From Plumapathes pennacea (taxonomy: Eukaryota; Cnidaria; Anthozoa; Antipatharia; Myriopathidae), in NCBI GenBank assembly GCA_964036295.1, contig OZ038462.1, positions 22,525,863 to 22,589,862 of the forward strand: a DNA stretch of 64,000 nucleotides, given 5' to 3'. Position 1 is the first letter of the stretch; each line of letters opens with the position of its first letter. Shown piece by piece: positions 1-12,390 of this stretch. The notes below the pieces were generated by a model. It saw nothing but the letters and a program-made list of their open reading frames with translations. It was not told the DNA's origin and did not search any database. A program made the position numbers and the translations under genes.

Positions 1-3000
1 CTCTCCAACGCATGCAGTTCTTCTCTCTTCTGCTGCAACTGCTCCTGCCGTTGTTGGCGCTCAGACTCCAGGTCCCGCATAGCTCTGAGAACAGGACAGA
101 AGTGTGCACGTTATTGGACAAAGTAAGGACCTTATTTATTATGGCATCAGTTGCTTGGTACATTGAAGCTGGTTATATAGTAGTCAAGGCATGAAGGTGC
201 TGCGACAGTTGACTAATGTTCAAGTTCTATATTTCTCAAAGTCCTTGTACGGATAGAAAGACGTCACAGAACCCTGACTGGTTTGGAAACAACTCATCTT
301 CTTCAGCGAAAAGGCAAAACGTCAAGTAGTTTAAAAGGATGCTTCAACAACAACAACAACAAATCCATAGTTAATCAAGGATGATTTCAGTCGCCAATAC
401 ATCATAAGGATCAGAGATCTCAAACACGACCGACTTTCGTGAAATCTGTGATTCAGGTTTCATTTACCATAATTCATTGCGTGCATCAAGCCAACAAGGC
501 CCATTGTGGATCGTTGGAAAACCGCAAAAAAAAAAAAAAAAAAAAAAAAATCCAAGTGTGTTGTGTACATATGTTTGTGATGACCTGCAAAATGAAAACG
601 GCTTCTTGTTCTCACTTGAAAATGAGACGACTTTGTCAAGTGAATTTTTTGTTGTGCAACACAAAACATATTTTGATGCAGCCAAGTTAACTAGATTGGA
701 ATCAAAAACAGTAACGCGCGCCCTTACGTCTGCTTAATCTCCTGAATCCTGTCCGTGAGTTGTTTTCTGTCGTTGACGGCTGACGATTTATCTTGTCTAA
801 GTTTCCTGCACTTCGACTGAAACAGGAAACACAACAAAAGTAAGCACCGCATAACTTAATTTGTAAATAATTAATATTATGGTTATACACTAGAACCCGG
901 CTATCCCGAACTCGGTTATCTCGACTCCCCGTTATCTCGAACAGAATCCGAACTTAGAGAACACCGCTACATAAATCTCGATTCCCCGCTATCTCGAACT
1001 ATTTTCTCGCTTCCCTTGAGTTTCACGGTAGTTTGTTTATTGATAATATCAAGGATGATGGTAATGGTAATAGTGATGGTGATGATGAGGTGGTAGCAGG
1101 GAAATGGTCAGTGGTGATGATGGTAATAGTGATGATGATGATTGTGACGTGATGGTAATATGGTGATGGTAATGATGGTGGTGGTGGTAATGATGGTAAT
1201 GATGAGGCCAAACAAAAAAATGTTGTGGTTCCGGTAACATTGACTAAAAAAATAGGGTCGGTAGGTCGGTATCAACTTTTTATTTTTGTAATTTTTTTTA
1301 TTATCAGTTTAATAAAGAAAGAAGACCGGCTGATCTGAACAATAACCTGAACACATGTAGATACTTATGCAAAGATCGAGCTTCACATTTTAAGGACAAA
1401 TCGATCAGCAAGTTCCAAATCACCGGCCCACTGGATCAAACGTGAACTTTTCAGTAACAATGGATAGTATAAATAAAAACACGACCAACACATTATACAG
1501 TTGAATCCCACTGTCTCGAACTCGGTTTTATCGAAGTTCCCACCATCCGAATTCTCCACTATCAGTCAAAATCAAACCCATTTCCCTTGGATTTGCCCTT
1601 TCAGTCATGCACTATCGGCTATCTCGAACCCCCTGTATCTCCAACTGTACTATTCTTCATCACTGTCCTCCGCGTTGTTACACTAATATAGTCCACGTTC
1701 CTTGATTCAAGGGTGCCTTTGCTTTGCTTCTCACATCGGAAGTTGATGTTATTCGCCCCTCTGAAGTTCGCATTTAAGTCTGCCAGTGTCAGATTCAGGT
1801 GTAGATCGTACGGCTGATTAGCTATTGTTGTTGATGTGCTTATCGCATACAGCTTATGATCGTAGCCTCCATGCTCTTCTTCAAACACTTGACTGATCAA
1901 AAATTTCATTGGAACGGCGCGAACTTTTCTGGGGAACGCAATCATGACTAAACATGTCAGCGTGCTCATAGCCGCCATATTTTATCACAACCTCGTGGGC
2001 CGGGAGATGACGGAGCCTGGGAATGAGGTTGGTTTTATCACACGTTCTCCCACGTGCTCGCGAGCGGAAGGAAGTAAAATGACCGGAAGTTCGTAGATCA
2101 ATTCGTGAAAAAAAGTTTTAGGGTCGGTCGGGTTACCGGAACCACAACATTTTTTTGTTTGGCCTGATAAGGATGACAAATATGACAAGGACATGGTAGT
2201 AATGTCAATGGTGATGATGATAACAGTGATGAGACGGCTGTGGTAATGATGATAGTTTTGACAAAAGGTGATGATGATGATTGTGACGTGATGGTGATGG
2301 TGGTGATGATGATAAGGATGACAATTCACAAATATGACAAAGACACGGTAGTAATATCAATAGTATGATGGTAATAGTGCAGATGAGACGGTTATGGTAA
2401 CGATGATGGTTTTGACAAAAGGGAATTGGCATGTCATTGAAAATCCTATGGTATACAATATACAGCACCTGTTTTTCTCTGAAGGCAGCTTTCTTCTGGC
2501 GCAGTTCAGTGTTAATCTGCTGTGTCTCATCTTGCAAACTCTTGGCCTCATCCGTCACACCATCTACCTGTTCCTGCACTGCTCCCCAGTCAGCCTCTAG
2601 CTTCACAACCTCCGCCTGTAGACAGACAGACAGACTTTTATTTACACCAAGAATGTGTTGGCTGGCATTTTTAGTGTTAGCCCCTTTAAGTCTTTCACTC
2701 CCAGGAGAGATCAACTTCGGCTTTCTCTTTTCAGTCTCTCGTCAGAGATCTATCATACAGTTGGGAGAACCTGCAATGATCTCCCTGACTTACGTGCACT
2801 GCAAACGCATGTCGCTTCTAAAATTGTGTATACAGTACTCAAAATCAAAGAAATGATTTCAAAAACGTGCAGCAGGAATCTTATAAAATAGGTTCCATTT
2901 CCGGCCATCTGCTATCTACACGAAAACTGTCAAATTTGTAAGCGGAAACGTACGACCGTGATTTCTGTTATCGTTATCTGTTATCGTTATCGTTATCTGT

Positions 3001-6000
3001 TATCGTTATCTGTTATCGTTATCTGTTATCGTTATCTGCTATCGTTATCTGTTATCGTTATCGTTATCGTTACGTTCTGTGAGGAGGCCATGTGCAAATT
3101 GTACCTCAAAACTCACTCAATTGCGTACGAGAAACACAGTCTTATCAAGCAACCGCGTAAGAGCTTTTCCGCGTAAGTGCGACCTCTGACATGGCTTTTG
3201 ATAGCTTGCTCAGGGTATAGATGATTGGACTATCAATTCTCACTATATCCTCTTCTTGAATGATTGGGAGAATTTGTGTTCTGAGCTCACGAGTAAAAAG
3301 GTTAAAAGGACTACATGTAGTTGGTCTGAAGAGGTCTTCCTCTGCTGTATAAAAGGCTGTCACTCACTTGGCACTTGTCAACCTTCTCATTGTACCGCGG
3401 TTCTCGCAGCTTCTGCTCTTCCACCCTCTGAGCAAGTGGATCAAGTTTCTACGATTCAAAACATATCGGATGATATTTAAGCTAATCATGATTGCTTTGG
3501 AGAATTAGACTGCAGGCATGCATTGCGCTGTGTAAATTGTCCCCTCAGCCCCTCCAACCACAACGGCAGTCAGAGGGGTCCCTTAGATGTCGGCACACTT
3601 TCAGGAAAAAAACCTGCCAGTACTTTGTGCGCAAGGATGATCTCATCATCGGGGTTCACTCCCTGAGAGCGATCAAATTCAAAGCTCTTTTCTCATTCTC
3701 TCACAGTACAACCAGAACAAGGATCAACCCGAAAGCGTAGCAAATACATTTAACAAAAGTAATTACATTGCTTTTGCTGTTATGTACTGTACGCACATCA
3801 ATAAAATTAAGTCTTGAGGTTTTAGGAGCGCTACATTTAACTACAAAATCTACACGGTTTTGTGCAATAACATCTGAACGGCCGAAAAACGTATTTCCAC
3901 GGTGTCCTGTACATCTACATGTATTCTTTCATTGCAGCCAGTGTAATAAACATTTTTGGACATGTACCTTTTCAAGTTCGATAACTTCAGCCCAGATTCG
4001 TTCTTTGATAAGCTCTTCCACCTGCTCCTTCATGCTCTTGAGCTGCGCCAGGTCTTTGTACTTCTCTTCTAATCGCAGAACTTGTCTCTGCATCTCTGGA
4101 AGGGTCTGAGAATTTTTATAGGGACAGCACTGATCAGTCAGAGCTTCAAATGGGTTCAGATACTGTCGCTAATACGACCAAAATATACAGAACTCTGGCA
4201 AATAAAATTTCTCCAGTAGTCTGCCAATTTGACAGCTAGGTTTAAACTAAACTCTTTCATTATTTACAGTAGTGCGGCCAACTGGCCAGTGGAAGCCAGC
4301 TCATTTTCTGAATGGAAGATATTTGTTGAGCCCCATCAGCTGTATAGTGGTACATGAACAACAAGTTATGCCACAACACAAAACAACATGAGTGCATGGT
4401 GAAATGTCATGATCATCACCTCTTGTTTCTTGTCCAGTGTATTCTTGATGATTGCTTGCTGTTCAATAATCAACTGGTAATCGGTGCTCATTTGTTCAAG
4501 TTGAGTGGCCTTCAGGAAGAACTGAAACAAACAAACAGGCTCATAAATAAATCATAGAATATGTTAAACAATCAAATAAACAAGAAGCGAGAAATACCTG
4601 AAGTAAAGACAAACAATCAAGAAAATATGCTACAGTGTTTTACATGAGAAAAGGTCCTGGACCCAGCTGTGCGAAGCTGGATGCTAATACCCAAGATTAA
4701 CCACATTTCTTGGCCAACAAACTTTGAAGTTTTGATAAAAGGCCACTTGAAAAGCTTGTTCTAGTTCTTAAAACACAAAAGTCGAGTTGTGAGTGAAAGC
4801 TTATTGCAGGCTTAAAAATGGCAGCAACTTTCCGACCTAATCCAGGATAAATTTACTCATGCTTGAAACAATTGACCCTTAGTCATTCTTACTTTGTACT
4901 TATCCTTTGGATCTGAGGAGTTCAGAAAATGTCTGCTGGTGTCTTGGTTTAGCACAGACACTGGATTATCAACCTGAAATAGGATGAGAACAAAAAAAAA
5001 AAAAAAAAAAGAAAAACACAATTTAGTATACAGTGAACTCTCTCTCTGATGGACATTCCCAGGACCTGGTCTAGGTGTCCAAATCTTACAGAGGAGTCTG
5101 GCTTATTGACTAACTGAAATATGAAGCTACAGATAAATATTTACCAAAAATACAGAGAAAAAAACTTATCAGACAAAACAATGCAGCTTCATCTGGTATT
5201 TATAGTACCTTCACATATGCACAGTACAGTATGTGTTGTTTTCCGCTGGCTGAGGAACGAAATAAGCGGAAAACCTATTTCTCACAGGGCTGGGAGCCTG
5301 GGCAATAATGTGCCAGGTGGTCAGGGGAAGTGCTGGGTTGGTAGTTTTTCTTGTTGTCATTGATGTGACCCGACCTACCCACCCACCCACCCATGTTAAG
5401 AGTTTGAAGTCTAGACATTCTATTTCACAAGATATATAGATATACATGTTTTTTGTTGTCTAGGTTTTGAGGAGAGTTAATGGGGGCGACTGGTCTGTTC
5501 TCAGGTCAATTTTTTTTTGCTTAGTTGTTGTGACTGGTTTCTTTACTGAATAAAGGCCAGGTGCACGCTTTGGCTGACATAGCTCCCAGCGGTGTGTGAG
5601 AACATACTTTATTAAATACAGATATTGATGCAATTACCAGGATTTCTTCAATTCTAAAAACTGACATTTTCATTGCACGCAATATATCTTCACATGTGAC
5701 GGATAAAAGTGATATGTTCACTGTGCGCACAATTTTTGAAGATAGCAAGTTCTGATAGGAAATAAAGGCTGTGAGACATCACAGTACCTTGTTCTGGATA
5801 TTTCATCGATATCTAGTATGCAATAAACAGAACACTACATGGCCGCTTGGAGATACAAATTTTACCTTCTCGTGCTGATGATCCCTCACTCCTTCGCTGT
5901 GCTCACTTGTGAGAGATATTATCAACACTCGAAGATAAAATTTGTATCTCCGCGTGGCCACGTAATATCTTCTGTATATACCTGGATGTTAAACTGGTCC

Positions 6001-9000
6001 AAGATATGGATGAGCTCATCTTTCTTAGTAGACACCACTTTTCCTGAAGGACAAATTGATACATGTGGCTCAGGTTGCTATAGAGGAAGGAAAAAGTACT
6101 GGAGAATCTTCAATAAGTTTGAATAACATTGGCAAATCAAAATCTTGTTTCTTCTATCATTCCCCAAATTCTTGTGTCCTTTCTGCTCCCTCCATGCAAG
6201 TTTACCTTACGACTTTAATAACTTTCACTAATACAGTACACCTTGTATTGAAGACAGATTTGATATTTAATATTCTGGCACCTGAAGTACCCCCACAGTA
6301 ACATAATTTGTGAAAACAAGGAAGGATGGGAAAGAGTAAAGAATTGGGACTCCGAGAGGAGATGAAACAGAAAGCTGAGAGGAAACACAGGAAAAACATA
6401 AATTAATGCTCTTGCAATAAAATATTTTTTTCCATTCAGTGCAAGTAAGTGATACCATTTTTTATGCCCTAAAACACTCAAAGAAGTACCAGTGATGGAA
6501 ATATGAAGAAAAAGAAAAAGCACATAAAGCTGTTTACCATCGTGTGATTTGATCTTGTATGAGGAACCTCCATCGGCATTAATTTTCCTCTCAACCAGAA
6601 TAGATGGACCATAATCATCTGGTCGGTAGGCATCCTGCCCTCTGTTCCTCAACTTGATAGTTATTTGACAGGAACTAACCAAATGAACAGCAGTGTTATT
6701 TATGCACTCACTCTCTCAGCCGTGATCTTAGAAATGATCAACTACAATCAAGTCACAATGATTAAAATAAAACACAATCCATTTTCTCTCAAGAGTGATC
6801 AACTTCAATTTTCCTATTCAGCCTCTCACTAGAGATATACAAAGAGGTTATTACACGGGAAGGAGTGCAATACGGCGGAGTATTTTTACGAGTCAGTTTA
6901 TTTTTTCGAGCCTGCTTCAGGTGAGAAAAAATAAAACTGACGAGTAAAAATACAGCCGTATTGCATGACTTTTCGCGTAATAAATTGTTTATTACACGAC
7001 AAACGAAGCAAGGCAAACATTCTCGCCGTGCGCAAAATGGAACAAAAAATGACGCGTTCGTAAACTTTGCTTGCGAAAACTGATCACGTAAGCTAATAAA
7101 CCAGTTGATCTGGTTCCTGACGAGTGCAATATGCTCCCATTTTTGCACTCGTTTTGGCCCGTATTTGCACTCGAAAATGTGAAGTCGTGTAATAAAGTAC
7201 AGTACCACACAGTATGGAGAATTTGGCTTTTGATAGAAGAAAGCTGATTGAACTATCAGTTCTCACTACATCACTCATATGCTTCTTTTTAAAAGCTTGA
7301 AAAAATCTGCAGTTTGAGCTTAGGAGTGGAAGGGTTAAATAACTTGCAGCAGACGGTAATAATAACTTTAAAATACATGTATGGCAGGGCTACAAGAACC
7401 TGCTAGTTCAATGCTGGTAAGGTAATCAAAATCTGACACAATTAAGTTTGGCAGCATTCTCAGGCCAATCGGAAACAAAAGCAAACCTGTATGACTACGA
7501 TCATTTCATGTGTAAGTAAATGGCAATGGCATTTCCATGCACTACTAATCCAAATGCAAACTGGCTTCTGATTGGTTGAAGTGTTTCTTATAGTGTCTGT
7601 GATTGGGCATTTAATTTCTTTGGTTTGGTTTTCAACAATCATCCAAAACTGCTCTAGTTGATTATTTCTTGTCCAGTTGCTTACTTGCACTTGTCCTTGA
7701 TAAAACCTTTAAGGGAGTTGCCTCTGCTGGTCATCGTTGCTTTTCCACCAAGCCCCACCACCAAGCCAGTCATGATTGCACTTTTGCCACCTGTCAAGAA
7801 AATCCAGCAAACAATAAAATTAAACCAAGGAATACTGTATGAACACTACTTTTGATGGAAATCAAAGTATCTCAAAGGATTTTAGGCTGGGCCTTTTACC
7901 TAGGTTCATAATGCATATTCTCCCAACAATTTTAAACAAATTGTATGAGTGATGTTGTGAAAATCAATAGTTCAATCAGCTGTCATCTAAGCAAGATAGC
8001 AACAGCCAATTTCTTCACACTGTATGATGTATCTCTGGTGACAGACTGAAAGAGAAAATTGAAGTTGATCTCTCTTTGGAGTGAAAATGATGTTCAACCA
8101 TTAAAGCTTAACCCTTTCATTCCTGAATGACTGACTTCAATTTTCTCTTTTCGCTCTCTCCCACCAGAGATGCACAGTACCATAGAGTGTGGAGAACTCA
8201 AGGTATTTGATACCCACAGTAGCTTGCTCTGATGGCCATTGAGAGTATAAAATAAAGGGATACCAGTATTTTGCACTGCACATGATGTACCACAAGATAA
8301 AGGAAGTCAGAAGGGAGTATCCGGGATACATCTACATCTACATGTATACTCACTTCCATTCTTTCCAATCACAAAATTGACATTTGGCCCAAATGGGACT
8401 TCCAGCATTGTGTGACACATGAAATTGACCAGGACAACTTTTTCAATGATGCCAACCTCTGCTTCATACTGCAAGCCAAGAATATTAGAGGATTTGCAGT
8501 ACTCTGTATAATGACATGAAAAACCTGGAACACTGGGAAGTGAATCATATTCTTGAAATTTGATATATTCTAATGATGCAAACACGTAAACAAAGATCCA
8601 CCAATATGATCAATGCATTATCCTCAGCAGAATCACACACTTGACCTGCTCCCATATGACTTCATATTATAGCTCAGTAGATAGAGCATCACACTGATGG
8701 GTTTGACTCCCATTGAAGCCTGGACTTTTTTTTTCCTGGGCTATCTGCAGTTCATATATACCATGTGTCATGAAATTTTCATGGGAGTTTAATTTCGTGG
8801 ATTGATGATTTTTTGCGTTTAACGGGAAGAAACTTTCACGAATTTTGATTTAAGATTTTACTGCTGGGAACAAATTTTTGCAGATCTCAGGCAAGTTTCT
8901 GTCTGGTATTTCACCTTTGGCACTGGTACATAACAACAAGGGATTTCACTTTTTCTTAAAATCTTGTTTATTAATCTCTAATTTACAAAATGTCACAAAA

Positions 9001-10024
9001 TGTCCATCACAACTCAAAGCTACAGTATACGGTAGGTGGTCGGCCTGGAAAACACGTAACATATATAGTGCTGGACAAATTTAATAAATACACAGAGTAC
9101 ATTTTTGCATTTTTTTTTTTTTATTCGCGGGAGTATATTTTCGCAGGATTTAATTTTCGCGAATCGTCGGAAAAAACGGCAAAATAAACTCCAGTGAAAA
9201 TTTATGCCACACGGTATGTGCTTTCTCATATATAAATTGTAGCAATATCCTCTGTTAGGCCATAAATGTTTGTTTCCCACACTATAATACATGTTCATAA
9301 ACCTCCATAAATTTTTGAAGATGCTGTCCACATCACACACTGCATAAAAAAAACATCAGTGTGAATAGAAGAGAATGCATAACTGAAGACACCAAATTCT
9401 AGGCCCCTCCATATTTTATCCAAATCTTTTTCGACAGTACAGGAGGCAATGGGACCCATCATTCACATCTTATCTGTGACTACAATAGGGGGATAATTGC
9501 GACCACTCCTCCAATTCTTTTATTCACTTTCTAGACGTTTTTAGAAGTCCTATTGCCAATTTGTTGTGGGTTCCTGCTAACCTGGTAATTATGCCGAGTA
9601 CTGTACCCACCAGTATAGTCTCGATCCTACGCACATGTTTCTTTGGACTCGATCTTCACTTTGTGCAGGAGCAAAAAAGCTACCACTAATATATTGCTGT
9701 GCATACACTGTGAAGTACACGCGCGATCTTCATTTATGCACCCTATTTTAAGGGTGTAAAGTGCTGCGCTGTGCTCGATTCGCAGCAGTAAAAAGTGAAA
9801 CACCACGTGGAAAATGATAAGCAACTCACCTTCGCCACAACTGGGAAATCCGGATTCTGTGAACAGTTTGGATCATCCGAATCAACTTCCATGTTTTCTT
9901 TATCACCTTCATCGTCAGACGAAACTTTCCTCCTTCGCTTGGTTTTCTTGACTGAGGAGATCGAGTCGTCCCCGCTGTCAACCTCGAGATCTTCGGTTTC
10001 TTCCCGCCGTCGTCTTCGCGCCAT
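1..10024 (-). CDS. SMC6: SMC6, structural maintenance of chromosomes protein 6 (first 12 exons; C-terminal part outside window)
   Basis: SMC6 pairs with SMC5 in the nuclear SMC5/6 complex, an ATP-dependent DNA-binding complex for homologous recombination, fork stability and restraint of foreign DNA (family knowledge). Exons read from the sequence, 5' to 3' on the minus strand: 9830-10024, 8354-8468, 7685-7790, 6538-6674, 5982-6043, 4893-4973, 4420-4521, 3968-4105, 3368-3448, 2469-2615, 728-816 and 1-84 (open). All junctions are GT/AG with matching phases, giving about 445 residues. The ATG at 10024 follows an in-frame TAA, so the start is well supported. Residues 1-65 are an acidic/basic tail. 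Then come the SMC6 head motif [19 protein letters not shown] and a Walker A (GKNGSGKS) split by intron 2. Exons from 4521 leftward are charged coiled-coil. The ABC signature and Walker B lie beyond position 1. Introns hold GAT repeats, MITEs and a SINE. Confidence 0.93.
526..549. repeat. poly-A microsatellite
   Basis: An uninterrupted run of about 24 A in the SMC6 intron between exons 728-816 and 1-84. Nothing else of note is seen between 85 and 727. Confidence 0.9.
893..1033. mobile_element. MITE-like relic with TCGAA-type repeats
   Basis: Repeated motifs of the type CTATCTCGAACT and GTTATCTCGAAC occupy this stretch of SMC6 intron. The same motif family forms clean TA-flanked elements at 1498-1647 and 24106-24174, so this is probably a decayed relative. 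Ends are approximate. Confidence 0.45.
1049..1205. repeat. GAT/GGT trinucleotide-rich microsatellite
   Basis: Imperfect GAT, GGT and GTAAT units. The same kind of array continues at 2165-2420, so it was probably one array split by the element at 1206-2164. Apparent Ser- or His-rich reading frames here are artefacts. Confidence 0.85.
1206..2164. mobile_element. DNA transposon with terminal inverted repeats in SMC6 intron
   Basis: The left end GGCCAAACAAAAAAATGTTG is exactly inverted at the right end (2132-2164), and the shared terminal match runs about 33 bases. Flanks are TGA on both sides, a possible 3-bp target duplication. The GGCC terminus and 3-bp duplication suggest a non-autonomous PIF/Harbinger-like element (inference). 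A 119-residue frame on the minus strand (1619-1978) starts [20 protein letters not shown]; no family was recognised. A TA-flanked MITE sits inside at 1498-1647. Confidence 0.7.
1498..1647. mobile_element. Nested TA-flanked MITE (CAGTTG ends)
   Basis: The element runs from CAGTTGAATCCC to the inverted CTCCAACTG, with TA on both sides, and carries internal CTATCTCGAAC motifs. The TA target and CAGT terminus fit a Tc1/mariner or pogo-related MITE. It is nested in the larger element at 1206-2164. Confidence 0.65.
2165..2420. repeat. GAT-rich microsatellite
   Basis: Imperfect GATGATGAT and GGTGAT units in the SMC6 intron upstream of exon 2469-2615; the right half of the array interrupted at 1206. 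Confidence 0.8.
2958..3075. repeat. Minisatellite of GTTATC/TGTTATC units
   Basis: About 110 bases of 6- and 7-bp units (CGTTAT, CTGTTAT) in alternating order within an SMC6 intron. Confidence 0.85.
3182..3312. repeat. Dispersed repeat copy (family R1)
   Basis: Shares with about ten other sites in the window a core of the type GGCTTTTGATAG, then AACTATCANTTCTCACTA, then TTGGGAGAAT and a terminal GTGAAAGGGTTAAA-like segment. No coding capacity or obvious terminal repeats are seen. A short interspersed or MITE-like family of unknown class. Confidence 0.7.
6848..7195. mobile_element. MITE with TTATTACACG inverted ends and internal hairpin
   Basis: Begins TTATTACACG and ends CGTGTAATAA. Inside, 6860-6975 forms a long hairpin around a GAGCCTGCTTC loop: the arms share GAGTAAAAATACNGCCGTAT-type sequence. 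A related hairpin copy lies at 55265-55435. It interrupts a copy of dispersed repeat R1. Confidence 0.65.
7198..7337. repeat. Dispersed repeat copy (family R1)
   Basis: Contains GGAGAATTTGGCTTTTGATA, a tract matching AACTATCAGTTCTCACTACA, and the terminal GGAGTGGAAGGGTTAAAT. Same family as 3182-3312 and 49060-49192. Confidence 0.7.
7918..8110. repeat. Dispersed repeat copy (family R1), opposite orientation
   Basis: Reverse-oriented R1: TCTCCCAAC-like start, GTGATGTNGTGA, AATAGTTCAATCAGCTGTCA, then a GAAGTTGATCTCTC-type tail. A further R1-related tract, 8110-8200, follows. Confidence 0.65.
8655..8735 (+). repeat. tRNA-derived SINE
   Basis: TAGCTCAGTAGATAGAGC matches a tRNA A-box region and GGTTTGACTCCC a degenerate B box 35 bases later, with a run of T after it. 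The cloverleaf is too degenerate for a functional tRNA. The paralogous site in the duplicated segment carries the same SINE at 42555-42650, so it predates the duplication. Confidence 0.65.
8761..9214. mobile_element. TA-flanked MITE with a paralogous empty site
   Basis: The left end CCATGTGTCATGAAATTTTC is matched by inverted CCGTGTGGCATAAATTTTC at the right end, with TA on both sides. The duplicated locus has an uninterrupted TA at 42729-42730 in matching flanks, so the element arrived after the duplication. Fits a Tc1/mariner-type non-autonomous element. Confidence 0.8.
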
Positions 10025-10892
10025 TTTTTACAATTTTTTTCGAAATCAAAAGCAAACCTTAGACTACCACTACAGTAAAAGCTAATACCTTGCGACGGTA
10101 ATAGCTAAGTAACTCAAAAAGTTAAAAAACAGGTATAATCAATGATAAAACAACAACTTTCCCTCGCGCCACAAATTCAAAATGGCGCCAAACAAAAGGA
10201 AATAGAAGTGCATTCCAAGAGAATGGGAACCAGTTATTTTTAGGACTTGTTCTCAGCCTCTTCAGATTTATGACAGAATGCGGCCCAGGCCCTCTCCATT
10301 TATCTCCAAAACGTAAGGATGTGGGATCAAGGCGCAAACCGCAAAGTTGATAGGGCCAAAGGTGTCTTTTATGATTCTGCTTCTCAGCTTTCGAGTTTTT
10401 GCTTTTCCCTACACTTGATGATATTTTATACAAGGTTTTCTCAGTTCTCTAATGCTGGCTAGGTGAAGTGTCTACGACCATCCGCATGAAAGACAGCTGA
10501 GCAGTTTTGGATCAGGTTCTGAGCAGAAGGTATTTTTGAGATCCGCACTGTAAGATTTGACGCAATCGAACCTGGAGTTGCCTCAGTCGAAAGTTTTACA
10601 CGTTCGGTTGCCCGCATGAACAAATTCAAGTGCGCAATGCACTGTGGTCTGCACGGCACAACTTTTGCACTACAAAGAAACTAATTCTTTATTTAAGAGA
10701 TAATTCCTTCTTATAGTACATAAGAGTAGGTTTAAAAGGGTGTCTGATCTTTTTAACTAACAATTAATAGAATGCGCCAGTCGCAAGTCCAAATGAGATA
10801 ACACAACGGAGGGCTTTCGAACTATTGCACTGTATAACTAAAACCTTGTATAGTACAAAACTAATTCCATATAAAAATACGTCTCAGTTTAA

Positions 10893-11472
10893 AGGCCCTG
10901 TTACACCTTGCAGTTTTCTCACCAACTTGTCTCGCAGCGCCGTTGTGTAGTATAAGGACTGCCTTGTAACCTCCCGCGACGCATGCGCAGAGGAGATTAA
11001 AACATGGCGTGTTGACCCGTTCCTGCTTGCTAACGAAAGCATACACAACACGTTACAAGGTAAGTTGCTGAAGAATTGCACAGTGTAACAGGCCTTGTGT
11101 CGCAATTTTTTTTGTTGCGCGCAACGTTGCACGAAGTAGAACTCAGTTCTAATTTTCGCAACGCGTTGCAGCAACTTGCAACGCCATTGCACAGTGTAAC
11201 ACCCCTCCAGCAACTTGTCTCGCAATTTTTGCCTTGGCGCGATCAAGAGCGCATGCGCACTTCTTTATAATTATTCAAAATCCGCCTTGTTGACGTCTGA
11301 AATTTACATAGCGCCAATCACAATTCCTTCCCAACTTTCCTCAACATAAATCGTTGCAAGTTGCTGAGATCGCGTTGCACAGTGTAACACCCCACCTCCG
11401 CAACTGCAACAATACTTTTTCAACCGTTGCGAGACAAGTTGCCTGAGAAAATTGCACAGTGTAACAGCGCCT
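10893..11472. mobile_element. PIF/Harbinger-like MITE upstream of SMC6
   Basis: The termini AGGCCCTGTTACACC and (inverted) AGGCGCTGTTACACTG are flanked by TAA on both sides, the TWA target typical of PIF/Harbinger. The inner arms are also inverted (CAACTTGTCTCGCA) and CACAGTGTAAC recurs internally. The duplicate locus holds an internally deleted remnant at 44703-44763. About 870 bp upstream of the SMC6 start. Confidence 0.75.
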
Positions 11473-11689
11473 TAACTAAATAATGTTCAATGTTCGCAGT
11501 GATATTATAGTCTTATTAACCGAGTGCATGCACGGAGGAATATTTTACCTGTCTTTGTCCGAGGCGCTTCCTATTCACGATGCGCGGCAATAATTTTGCC
11601 GGTTTGTATGGAATACGCATTACGTATCAACCGAGCATTTTAATTGGCTAAGGAGCCGGACCGACAGCGCGTATAAATGAACCGTCTTC

Positions 11690-12390
11690 GTTTATACGAG
11701 AATCACTTTGCTATTACGCATTTAGACAGGGGAGCGAGTTTTTGAAAATGGCTTATTCGATCTACTTCGATCAAGGTTTTGAAGGTTAATTCGTAGTCAA
11801 AATTGCACAGAAGGTACACATCAGGCGAAACGAGATTACCTGGCTCGTCGCTTCTGACATGCCGTTTTTTATTTCAGCATTTCTTCATGTAGAAGCTTGA
11901 GTTTCGGCTCCCTCCCCTGGAGAGGTGTAAAGTGCATATCACTAGAAAATGCGAGAACGTTAAGTGTGGATTTCACGAGCGATGCAAATTCTAAGGAAAA
12001 AAATTCTTATTTCGCAGTAAAAGCAGGCTCGTCTCAAACACCACTGGCGCAAAGCTGCAACGTCTTGATATGTAAATCTTCCACGTTCCGTTATATTTAT
12101 TACACACTGTCGCCCTGCCAGATACCGAACGTAGGACACTGAAGGCCGTTAGCCTGGAACCATCTTGTCTTATCCATTGCACACGTATACTTCGCATTGG
12201 AACCTGGGAATGTATATGCACTAGACAATTTATATTTAGGCCCGATTCCCTGCTTATTCCATTGCATACTAAACTAACAAAAAATTATGTGCCGTTCAAA
12301 AGACTTGGTTCAATCTATGCGCCAACAAATAGCAATTTTACCCGTAACCTCCATTATTTGCTGTTTTAGGAATTTATAAACGAATCCCGC
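11690..12390. other. Non-coding flank at left edge of the GPCR interval
   Basis: From 11690 the sequence has no counterpart in the duplicated locus, which jumps from the 11690 equivalent to the 20615 equivalent near 44975. The stretch 11870-12070 is similar to 15000-15145 and marks the start of the tandem GPCR unit. No gene is seen. Confidence 0.6.

Noticed and set aside
1023-1240. His/Ser/Pro-rich small proteins
   Set aside because: Translation of GAT/GGT microsatellite sequence.
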